DNA of 24,219 nt from an uncultured Clostridia bacterium (lineage in GTDB: Bacteria; Bacillota; Clostridia; TANB77; CAG-508). The notes below the pieces were generated by a model. That model had not been told where the DNA came from, did not search any database, and saw only the letters and a list, made by a program, of their open reading frames with translations. Below are positions 14,939 through 22,157 of this stretch, one piece after another; the stretch's first letter is position 1; every line of letters begins with the position of its first letter. The stretch covers positions 1 to 24,219 of the forward strand of contig CANPWI010000005.1 of NCBI GenBank assembly GCA_947584125.1, in the 5' to 3' direction. The position numbers and the translations under genes were made by a program.

Positions 14939-16099
14939 TTATTTTAAGTCATTATATATTTCTTCTGCAATTTTTTTCATCTGCCCAGCTATAGTATTAT
15001 CTTTTGGATTTTTTTCTGGATCTCCAAATTCCTGAGTAAAATCAATTACTTTTACTTCCATTTTCATACCATGTACATAAGATTTTATTTTAAAATTGTT
15101 AAATTCATCTCCTGTACTGATATATAATATCATACCAGAAACTTCAGCTTCTTCATATTTCCTTTCAATTTTCCATTTTTTATTCATTATATATGAAAAA
15201 ATTTGATACCAATTATTTATGTTAATTCCTTTAGAATCAAATCCATTAATTCCTTTATTAGATAAAATATGGGAATAAAACTTTGCATCTATGATTTTTA
15301 CCTTGTTTTTTCTTGATATCGTCACATCTGTATGCATTGAAGGGATATATTTTTCGTTAATATTTTGTGGGTTATCATCTATGTCCCACTTAATTGTATC
15401 TATTTTTATATTTAAATCAATTGGTTTATCTCGATATTTTTTAAAATAAATATTTAAATAATTTCTAATGAATTTTTCAAATAATTTATGATATTCTTGA
15501 CCATCATCTATTTTTGTAAATTTTTCTTTATTATTATTTTTATTCATTATTAAATTATTTAATATGTATTTACATATTTTTATTATAACTGCATATTTAT
15601 TATTCAATTTATTAAATTTTATATTATCCCATGCAATATCATTAGGATCATTAATAAGTGTAACATTTTCATATGCATAATATAATTTTGTTAATTTTAT
15701 ACGATTAATATTCATAATGTCGCAATTTAACAACTGATATATTGCTCTTTTTATAATTTGATTAATTATATTATTTTCAGAATAATCATCAAAATTGCAT
15801 ATAACTCTATTTCTTAACTTTAAAGAATTACTTCTAACTGTATTTAATATATCAACTCTACCTTTTATATATGGTAACTCTTCATTAAATCCAACATACT
15901 CACAATATATACCTTTTTGCAATAATTCTTTTAATCTTATATATAAAACAATTGAAAATAAATCGTATATATTTTTCATTTGTTCTGTGCCAAATTTTTC
16001 ATCATCATTAAAATAAATTTTTTCATCATTAAAAGCGTATGCTAATAAATAATAAAAGTTTTTAACTTTTATTTCTTCAAATCTATCTTTATCGCTCAT
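14939..16099 (-). CDS. mcrC: McrC-type nuclease subunit of an McrBC restriction system
   Basis: This 386-residue protein is the endonuclease partner of McrB in type IV, modification-dependent restriction. The C-terminal PD-(D/E)xK core is visible: HTDVTI (Asp258), then IIDAKFY (Asp271, Lys273), then the helix NNWYQIFSY with Gln299. The spacing of 13 from the first Asp to the second and the DxK form equal those of the E. coli McrC catalytic triad (D244, D257, K259). The N-terminal half holds ELPYIKGRVDI (74-84), a segment typical of McrC and LlaJI relatives. Its ATG lies 2 bases past the mcrB stop, with GGAG inside the last mcrB codons, so the subunits are coupled. Catalytic residues look intact. 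Confidence 0.9.
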   Translation of the reverse strand: MSDKDRFEEIKVKNFYYLLAYAFNDEKIYFNDDEKFGTEQMKNIYDLFSIVLYIRLKELLQKGIYCEYVGFNEELPYIKGRVDILNTVRSNSLKLRNRVICNFDDYSENNIINQIIKRAIYQLLNCDIMNINRIKLTKLYYAYENVTLINDPNDIAWDNIKFNKLNNKYAVIIKICKYILNNLIMNKNNNKEKFTKIDDGQEYHKLFEKFIRNYLNIYFKKYRDKPIDLNIKIDTIKWDIDDNPQNINEKYIPSMHTDVTISRKNKVKIIDAKFYSHILSNKGINGFDSKGININNWYQIFSYIMNKKWKIERKYEEAEVSGMILYISTGDEFNNFKIKSYVHGMKMEVKVIDFTQEFGDPEKNPKDNTIAGQMKKIAEEIYNDLK

Positions 16100-16101
16100 T
16101 T

Positions 16102-17799
16102 TTATTCTCCATTTGTTTCATCATCTTCATCATTATCGTTAGTTAAGATCTTATCTACAGATAAAATTTCAGCATCATCTGAGTTTAAAAATTTATCCAA
16201 TTTTTTGATTTTTTTATTATCTCCTAATAAGTATTCTCTTAATTGTGGAAGAATTTCATAATTAATTATAAAATCAATTACTGTATGTAAATTCTCACAT
16301 TTATTTAAACCACAAAAATAACTGTGTCCAAATTTTATTTCATCCAAATTTTTACTATCATTAATTGATTTAATTCTTTGAACTAGAGTTTCTAATCTTT
16401 TATCATTAATATCACTTATGTATTTTTTAAATTCACTATTGTCAAAGCATGGTTTAATCTCATACATAGAAAATCTTCTTCTTAAAGCAAAATCCATTAT
16501 AGAAATTGATTTATCCATAGTATTCATTGTTCCAATAAAGTAAACATTTTCTGGAATGTCAAATTTACTATTTTTATCTTTTGAATAAGGAAGTACAACT
16601 GCATAATTGCTATTTTTATTTGCTTCTATTTGTTCCTTAGTAATTCTTTTATCTTTTTCAATAAGCATGAAAGTTTCACCAAAAATTTTACTTATATTAC
16701 CTCTATTAATCTCATCAATTATTATGACAAATTTATCATTAATTTTATTTCTAGCTTTATCACAAATTGTTTTCAAAATTCCATCAACTGGCTCAAATGT
16801 AGAATTATTAGTTGGTCTTAATCCTTGAACAAAATCTTCATATGCATAACTCTGATGAAATTGAACTATTTTTATATTATCTTCTTTGTTAGAAGTTATT
16901 TGGTTAGCTATTTTCTTTGCAATATAAGTTTTACCAACACCTGGAATACCTTCTAAAATAATATTTTTCTTATATTCTAATAACTCTATAATTTTATTGA
17001 ATTCATCTTCATTCATAAAATTATACTCATTATTATTATTTACTTTTACATCGTTTTTATCAATATTTTCTATTGTGTTTGCATTATTATCACCTATGAT
17101 AGGCTCAAGTCCCATTTTTTCATATACTAATGTCCAAACATATTTTGTAAATAATTTTCCTTGTTTTCTGTGTACTATTTCATTATATTCATTATATAAT
17201 TTTTCGTATTTTTCACTTAATTCTTTATGTTCATCTAAATATTTTTTCATTATATCAGGATAATTATGAATTATTTGATTTAATTCATTTACATAATTCA
17301 TTATTTGATTTGATACATCTACAAAATATGATGTTTCATTTGAATTAATATATTCAAATGAAGTACCTTTTTCTTTTAAATCTTCAAAAGCATTTGTATA
17401 TATCTCTTTTTCTATTAATTCCCCTAGTTCATTATTGTTGTACCAAGCATCTTTTAGTTCATTAGAGAAATCAATTCTTATATTAACTTTATCTTTATGC
17501 AAATCAGAAATAATAATATAATATCCACCCGTTGTTCTTTTATTAGCATAATAATATAACTGATTACTTCTTTCTTTAAAAAGAATATTCATTTTTTCTA
17601 ATTCCGTTGGTCCACCTCCCCAAGCTTTAGAAAAATAAATATCAATATTTAAATTTTTTGTTTTATATTTATTTTTAAACTTTCTAACCCAATCTTCTAT
17701 TTCTTCTTTTTTATGTGTTAATCTATAGTCCTCATAAGAATTTTTTAACTCTTTAATTATTTCAACTATTGGTTCATTTTTATTTTCTGACATTTTCAT
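16102..17799 (-). CDS. mcrB: McrB-type AAA+ GTPase subunit of an McrBC restriction system
   Basis: This 565-residue motor and recognition subunit has Walker A GIPGVGKT (284-291), Walker B with the McrB signature VIIIDEINRGNISKIFGE (358-375), the GTMNTMDKS sensor block (423-431), ALRRRF (438-443) and KFGHSYF (489-495). McrB proteins hydrolyse GTP to translocate DNA and recruit McrC. The N-terminal 165 residues should recognise modified DNA, but I do not recognise their fold; a helical linker (165-225) follows. AAGGAG lies 4 bases before ATG 17799 and 10 before a second in-frame ATG at 17793; either could be used. The gene starts 48 bases after lysS with no convincing promoter of its own, so read-through from lysS is likely. 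Confidence 0.92.
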   Translation of the reverse strand: MKMSENKNEPIVEIIKELKNSYEDYRLTHKKEEIEDWVRKFKNKYKTKNLNIDIYFSKAWGGGPTELEKMNILFKERSNQLYYYANKRTTGGYYIIISDLHKDKVNIRIDFSNELKDAWYNNNELGELIEKEIYTNAFEDLKEKGTSFEYINSNETSYFVDVSNQIMNYVNELNQIIHNYPDIMKKYLDEHKELSEKYEKLYNEYNEIVHRKQGKLFTKYVWTLVYEKMGLEPIIGDNNANTIENIDKNDVKVNNNNEYNFMNEDEFNKIIELLEYKKNIILEGIPGVGKTYIAKKIANQITSNKEDNIKIVQFHQSYAYEDFVQGLRPTNNSTFEPVDGILKTICDKARNKINDKFVIIIDEINRGNISKIFGETFMLIEKDKRITKEQIEANKNSNYAVVLPYSKDKNSKFDIPENVYFIGTMNTMDKSISIMDFALRRRFSMYEIKPCFDNSEFKKYISDINDKRLETLVQRIKSINDSKNLDEIKFGHSYFCGLNKCENLHTVIDFIINYEILPQLREYLLGDNKKIKKLDKFLNSDDAEILSVDKILTNDNDEDDETNGE

Positions 17800-17847
17800 T
17801 TTTCTCCTTTAATTATAAGCTGGTCTTTATATTAAAATTTAGTTGTA

Positions 17848-19356
17848 TTAGTGATCTGAAATTGGTTTCATAGTTGGGAATAATAATGCATCTCTAATTG
17901 ATGCTGAATCTGTAAGTAACATTATAAGTCTATCTATACCAATTCCAAGTCCTCCTGTAGGTGGAAGTCCTATTTCTAATGCTTGTATATAGTCTTCATC
18001 CATCATTCCCGCTTCTTCATCTCCTGCTTCTCTTGCTTCTACTTGCTTTTTAAATCTTTCATATTGGTCTATTGGGTCATTTAACTCTGAAAATGCATTT
18101 CCATATTCACGACCACCTATAAATACTTCAAATCTTTCTGTTAATCTATTATCTTCTTTTTTCCTTTTAGCAAGTGGTGAAATTTCTACTGGGTAATCAT
18201 ATATAAATGTTGGTTGTATTAATGTTTTTTCAACATATTCATCAAAGAATAAACTTATTACATCTCCTCTTGTTTCTTTTGTTTTATCAGTAATTTCTAA
18301 ACCTTTTTCTTTTGCAAGTTTTACAGCTTCACTATCTGAATTTATTTGATTAAAGTCTATTCCACAAGCTTCCTTAATTGAATCAATCATTGTGATTTTT
18401 TTCCATCCTGGTGCTAAATTAATCTCTTGTCCTTGATATGTAATTTTTGTAGTTCCAAGAACCTCTTCTGCAGTACGTGAAAATAATTCTTCAGTAATAT
18501 TCATCATATCATTATAATCTTCATAAGCTGAATATAGCTCTAATTCTGTAAATTCAGGATTATGTCTAATATCCATTCCTTCGTTTCTAAATACTCTTCC
18601 TAATTCGTATACTTTATCAAATCCACCTACTATTAATCTTTTTAAATTTAACTCTAATGCTATTCTTAAATACATGTCTATATCTAATGCATTATGATGT
18701 GTTATAAATGGTCTAGCTGTTGCTCCACCAGAAATAGTATTTAAAATTGGTGTTTCAACTTCTAAATATCCTTTTTCAGCAAGTATTTTTCTAACAGTTG
18801 TAATTATTTTACTTCTTAATACAAAACTTTCTTTTACCTCTGGATTAACTATTAAGTCTGTATATCTTTGTCTATATCTCAAGTCTGGATCTTTTAATCC
18901 ATGAAATTTTTCTGGTAATGGTCTTAAAGATTTTGAAAGTAATGTCACCTCTTTTGCATGTATAGATATTTCTTCAGTTTTTGTTTTAAATACAAAACCT
19001 GTAATTCCTATAATATCTCCTATATCAAATTTTTTAAATTCTTTGTAACTTTCATCTCCTAAATCATTTGTTGATACATAACTTTGTATTTTTCCTGTAC
19101 TATCTTGTATTGTACAAAATGATGCTTTTCCCATTATTCTTTTTGCCATTATTCTACCTGCAACTGTTACATCTTTTTGTTCATATTCTTCATAATTTTC
19201 TTTTATTTGTTTACTTGTATGTGTTCTATTAAATTTTGTTATTTCAAATGGATTTTTACCATTTGATTGTAATTCTTCTAATTTTTCTTTTCTAACAATC
19301 ATTAACTTATTTACATCTAATTCTTGTTCTTGGATATTATTTTGATTTTCACTCAT
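17848..19356 (-). CDS. lysS: Lysine--tRNA ligase, class II
   Basis: LysS charges tRNA-Lys. The 502-residue length and domain order are standard: an N-terminal helical extension, an OB-fold anticodon domain (VTVAGRIMAKRIMGKASF, 63-80), then the catalytic core with motif 1 around 190-205, motif 2 RVFRNEGMDIRHNPEFT (254-270) and a C-terminal motif 3 GGLGIGIDRL. The start ATG has GGAG 8 bases upstream and a strong promoter 40-68 bases upstream. No riboswitch fits the roughly 33-base leader. The mcrBC genes follow directly on the same strand. Confidence 0.98.
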   Translation of the reverse strand: MSENQNNIQEQELDVNKLMIVRKEKLEELQSNGKNPFEITKFNRTHTSKQIKENYEEYEQKDVTVAGRIMAKRIMGKASFCTIQDSTGKIQSYVSTNDLGDESYKEFKKFDIGDIIGITGFVFKTKTEEISIHAKEVTLLSKSLRPLPEKFHGLKDPDLRYRQRYTDLIVNPEVKESFVLRSKIITTVRKILAEKGYLEVETPILNTISGGATARPFITHHNALDIDMYLRIALELNLKRLIVGGFDKVYELGRVFRNEGMDIRHNPEFTELELYSAYEDYNDMMNITEELFSRTAEEVLGTTKITYQGQEINLAPGWKKITMIDSIKEACGIDFNQINSDSEAVKLAKEKGLEITDKTKETRGDVISLFFDEYVEKTLIQPTFIYDYPVEISPLAKRKKEDNRLTERFEVFIGGREYGNAFSELNDPIDQYERFKKQVEAREAGDEEAGMMDEDYIQALEIGLPPTGGLGIGIDRLIMLLTDSASIRDALLFPTMKPISDH

Positions 19357-19395
19357 TTTTTTATCTCCTAACTATTTTTTTAATTTATCGACCTA

Positions 19396-19424
19396 ATTAT
19401 ATAACAAAATACCTTTATTGTAAA
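19396..19424 (-). promoter_or_regulatory. Sigma-A-type promoter of lysS
   Basis: TTTACA (19419-19424), 17 bases, then a perfect TATAAT (19396-19401) on the minus strand. Transcription should start near 19389. It is the nearest good promoter for mcrBC as well. Confidence 0.78.
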
Positions 19425-19463
19425 CTAATTTTTTTAAATTTTATAGTGTTTAAAACGGAGGAA

Positions 19464-19491
19464 GCAAGGGTGTAAACTATACCACCCTTGC
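19464..19491 (-). terminator. G+C-rich hairpin after the 3D-domain gene
   Basis: Arms GCAAGGGTG (19464-19472) and CACCCTTGC (19483-19491) pair perfectly over 9 bases around a 10-base loop. It begins just 7 bases after the end of the 3D gene. The minus-strand sequence after it is TTCCTCCGTTTT, a poor U tract, so termination may be partial; a role in protecting the 3' end is also possible. Confidence 0.6.
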
Positions 19492-19498
19492 CATTTAA

Positions 19499-20164
19499 TT
19501 AGGAAATTATATAGACTGTTTTTTCCTGAACTCCCCACTCCTTTGCAATTTCGTGATTGTTCATATATAAGTCTATTTTATTTCCTTTTATAGCAGAGCC
19601 TGTATCCTCTGCTATGTACTCAAAGCCGTCAATCACTACTTTGCTTCCTAATGGAATTATACGAGTGTCAACAGCAATGGTACGTCCCTCTGTTGCTTTT
19701 GTTCCTGAAGCTGTAACACCAATCAAAGACGAATCGCTCTTTCTGCCACAACATTTTTCACAAGCACAATATGCTGTTGTGTGGACAGTAATTGCTGTAC
19801 ATGAAGTTATTTGATCCATATTGACTACTTTATGAACAGTATGTGTCGCAGTTTTTTCTATAACTGGAGCATTAGAATTCTCATCTGTCATAAAATTAGA
19901 TATGTTTTCATCTTTTTCTTCAATTTCAGCTTTTGGTTCTATTTCATTGGTGACTTCTTCAGATAACTTCTGAGTTACTGCTTTTGGAATTTCTTCTGTG
20001 GTTTCTCCAGAACTTACTTCTGGAACATAACTGAGAATTGGTTGAGCTTTCGCCCAAACCTCAGTCATGAGTATCTGTGAAACCACTACTATTAATATAA
20101 CTATCCGCTTTGATGTTTCTTCAGCATTCCTCCTTTTAGTTTTTTTCTTTGATGTCTCTTCCAT
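19499..20164 (-). CDS. 3D-domain cell-wall protein (YuiC/MltA-like), membrane-anchored
   Basis: The 221-residue protein has a basic cytoplasmic start, one hydrophobic helix (about 20-37), a long Glu/Thr-rich extracellular linker, and a C-terminal 3D domain. The domain opens with YCACEKCCG (132-140), has GVTASGTKATEGRTIAVDT, and carries the three conserved aspartates at about 166, 187 and 198 (AVDT, AEDTG, NKIDLYMN). Related domains act on peptidoglycan glycan strands as lytic-transglycosylase-like enzymes. ATG 20164 is chosen because AAGGAGG lies 5 bases ahead; an in-frame ATG at 20230 sits at or before the predicted transcription start. By hand count 19501-20160 is about 37% G+C, above most neighbours. 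It has its own promoter and terminal hairpin, so it is a single-gene unit. Confidence 0.9.
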   Translation of the reverse strand: MEETSKKKTKRRNAEETSKRIVILIVVVSQILMTEVWAKAQPILSYVPEVSSGETTEEIPKAVTQKLSEEVTNEIEPKAEIEEKDENISNFMTDENSNAPVIEKTATHTVHKVVNMDQITSCTAITVHTTAYCACEKCCGRKSDSSLIGVTASGTKATEGRTIAVDTRIIPLGSKVVIDGFEYIAEDTGSAIKGNKIDLYMNNHEIAKEWGVQEKTVYIIS

Positions 20165-20183
20165 TTCTTCCTCCTTGGTTTTT

Positions 20184-20203
20184 GCGTGTTTAATTAAACA
20201 CGC
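20184..20203. repeat. Perfect 20-base palindrome in the 3D gene leader
   Basis: GCGTGTTTAA followed by its exact reverse complement, between the promoter and the ribosome site. In RNA it would fold as an 8-pair stem with an AATT loop beginning about 8 bases upstream of the Shine-Dalgarno sequence. It could be a protein-binding operator, an mRNA-stabilising hairpin, or (in the plus direction, where TTTTATT follows) a terminator. Which one cannot be decided from sequence. Confidence 0.65.
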
Positions 20204-20234
20204 TTTTATTAACAAACATATAGTTTGCATAATT

Positions 20235-20263
20235 ATTATACCATATTTTTACCATTTTGTCTA
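20235..20263 (-). promoter_or_regulatory. Extended -10 promoter of the 3D gene
   Basis: TAGACA (20258-20263), 17 bases, then TATAAT (20235-20240) preceded by TGG, an extended -10. Transcription should begin near 20228, giving a leader of about 64 bases that contains the palindrome. It lies in the 3' flank of spoIIP. Confidence 0.78.
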
Positions 20264-20285
20264 CTTTTTGACATATTTTTTCCAT

Positions 20286-21482
20286 TTACTGTAATTTTAT
20301 TACCTCACTCATTACTTTAGCTAAATATTTCATACTAGTTAAACATTGTTCCATTGTATTTCCTGTTGCTCCTACCTCTATAATCATTGCTCCTGTTGTT
20401 AAATGCTGATTATATCTAGAATCTCTTAATATAATTGGTCTAAATAATCCTGGATATAACTCATTTGCTTTTTGCTGAATCATTACTGCTAGTTTAAAAT
20501 TTTGTTTCCATTTTGGATGCCATAATCCTCCTCCATCTGTTCCTATAACCATCATTAACTGTGCTGCTGATTCATCTCCAATTAATACTGATGGTGCATA
20601 TTCGTTACTACTTCCTACTGCATCTCTATGTAAATCTATCATTGTTTGTATTTCTGGATTATTATTTAAAATTGCTTTTACAGTTTCTTGTGACCTATCA
20701 TAAGAACCATTATATGCTGGATAATCGTGATATGTTTTATCATGTGTTACATTATATCCATATTCAGATAATTGTTTTTCAAGTTCATCTCCTACTCTTG
20801 CTACAGAATAATTTAAGTCAGTTGTTCTATATGTTCCTGTCATTTGATAATTATATTTTTCTGTTGCAGTATAACTTTCACAAGTATGTGTATGATATAT
20901 AAGAACCTCTTTTGTGTTTTTAAATTCATATTGCTCTGCAAATAAATCCTCTGTAATAGGATTGCTTGATTGATTTTTTATTTGTATGTCTTGATATGTA
21001 TCTGTATAACTTGGTGTTATATTATTCTCTTCTACTACTTGTGTGTTTACATCAGTTTTTGCAAGTTCAATAGAGTCTTCTTCATTATTGGTAATTTCAT
21101 TTTCTTGTTCAGTTTCTTCATTACTTACATTTGTCTGATTATCTTCTATATTACTCTCATTATTATTTGTTCTTATTTTGGTAGTTTCAATCATTCCTAA
21201 ATTTATATTTAAAATTCGTTCATTCAGGTTTTGTTGATTCATATTTTCATTGTTTTCTTCTGTTATATTTGTAATAGGCATAATTAAGCTATATATATAT
21301 TTCATAGTTTTATTTTCTAGCTTTTCTTCAACTTTTTGAGTTACATCCTGTATGTTTATATTAATATCTATTTTTTCTTTTTTATTAAAAAATCTAGTAG
21401 TTAACGATATAGTTATTAAAACTATTCCCATTACTACTAGATATTTTAGTAAATCTTTTAATTTAATTACTGTTACATTCAT
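20286..21482 (-). CDS. spoIIP: Stage II sporulation protein P
   Basis: SpoIIP is an amidase and endopeptidase that cuts peptidoglycan with SpoIID and SpoIIM so that the mother-cell membrane can engulf the forespore. The 398-residue protein has an N-terminal membrane anchor (about 13-28), an Asn/Glu-rich extracellular linker (70-180) and the catalytic domain from about 190. That domain holds LIYHTHTCESY (194-204), MIDLHRDAVG (281-290), VIGTDGGGL and MIIEVGATGNT (366-376), where zinc-binding and catalytic His/Glu residues lie. AAGGAG precedes the ATG by 7 bases. Only 70 bases separate it from trmR; a weak 6-pair hairpin there may reduce read-through. In Bacillus this gene is under SigE; I cannot identify a SigE site here. 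It is the clearest evidence that the host makes spores. Confidence 0.95.
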   Translation of the reverse strand: MNVTVIKLKDLLKYLVVMGIVLITISLTTRFFNKKEKIDININIQDVTQKVEEKLENKTMKYIYSLIMPITNITEENNENMNQQNLNERILNINLGMIETTKIRTNNNESNIEDNQTNVSNEETEQENEITNNEEDSIELAKTDVNTQVVEENNITPSYTDTYQDIQIKNQSSNPITEDLFAEQYEFKNTKEVLIYHTHTCESYTATEKYNYQMTGTYRTTDLNYSVARVGDELEKQLSEYGYNVTHDKTYHDYPAYNGSYDRSQETVKAILNNNPEIQTMIDLHRDAVGSSNEYAPSVLIGDESAAQLMMVIGTDGGGLWHPKWKQNFKLAVMIQQKANELYPGLFRPIILRDSRYNQHLTTGAMIIEVGATGNTMEQCLTSMKYLAKVMSEVIKLQ

Positions 21483-21552
21483 TTGCTTTCTCCTTTGTCA
21501 TATATACTACTATTATATATATTCAAAAGAAAGCTCTTTTATGATTATATGT

Positions 21553-22146
21553 TTAATTATTTACTATTTTACTTATTGCTAATCCGTCACCAACCTCTAA
21601 AATTTGTGTTTCCATATTTGGATTTTCTGTTATTTGTTTTATGTATTCTCTTAAATTTCTTACAGCTGTTCTTTGTTTGTGTTTATTATAATCACTCATT
21701 ACATACCCTTTATATAAAATGTTATCCGCAATTATTATTCCATCTTTTTCTATCATTCTAATTGCTTCTTTTAAGAAAAATGGATATTTTCCCTTTGCTG
21801 CATCTATAAATATAACATCATATTTGCTATTAAGTGTTGGTAAAATTTCTACTGCATCTCCATATAAAATATTAATTTTTTCTTTTACATCTGCTTTTAT
21901 TATATTTTCCTTTGCTTCTTTTACTCTATCTTCTTCTCTTTCAATTGTATCTATAATTCCATTATTTTGTAAATATTCAGAAAAACATATTGCAGAATAA
22001 CCAACTGCTGTCCCTATTTCTAATATTTTTTTAGGCTTTTTTTCCTTTAAAATTTTATCAATTACCTGTAATGTATCATCCATTATAATTGGTATATGCT
22101 CTTGTAAAGCTTTTTGCTTAATCTTTTCTAACTCTACCTTGTTCAT
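21553..22146 (-). CDS. trmR: tRNA 5-hydroxyuridine methyltransferase TrmR (YrrM-type O-methyltransferase)
   Basis: This 197-residue class I SAM enzyme belongs to the COMT-like family. Motif I is ILEIGTAVGYSAI (41-53), followed by IDTIER, GDAVEILP (96-103), the metal-binding IFIDAAKGKY (112-121) with Asp115, and IIADNILYKGYV (138-149) with Asp141 and Asn142. The B. subtilis homologue YrrM (TrmR) methylates 5-hydroxyuridine-34 of tRNA to 5-methoxyuridine; the length and blocks fit this subgroup, but other small O-methyltransferases look similar. It starts 11 bases after typA with GAGG 5 bases before the ATG, so it shares the typA transcript. Confidence 0.85.
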   Translation of the reverse strand: MNKVELEKIKQKALQEHIPIIMDDTLQVIDKILKEKKPKKILEIGTAVGYSAICFSEYLQNNGIIDTIEREEDRVKEAKENIIKADVKEKINILYGDAVEILPTLNSKYDVIFIDAAKGKYPFFLKEAIRMIEKDGIIIADNILYKGYVMSDYNKHKQRTAVRNLREYIKQITENPNMETQILEVGDGLAISKIVNN

Positions 22147-22157
22147 TTATACCTCTC

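Noticed and set aside
20165..20230. Upstream in-frame ATG extending the 3D protein by 22 residues
   Set aside because: The predicted transcription start is near 20228, so this ATG would be at the very 5' end or absent from the mRNA, and the extension merely translates the palindrome.
21525..21540. AAAAGA-loop-TCTTTT hairpin between trmR and spoIIP as a terminator
   Set aside because: Only 6 pairs and little U tract; mentioned as a possible weak attenuator but not listed.
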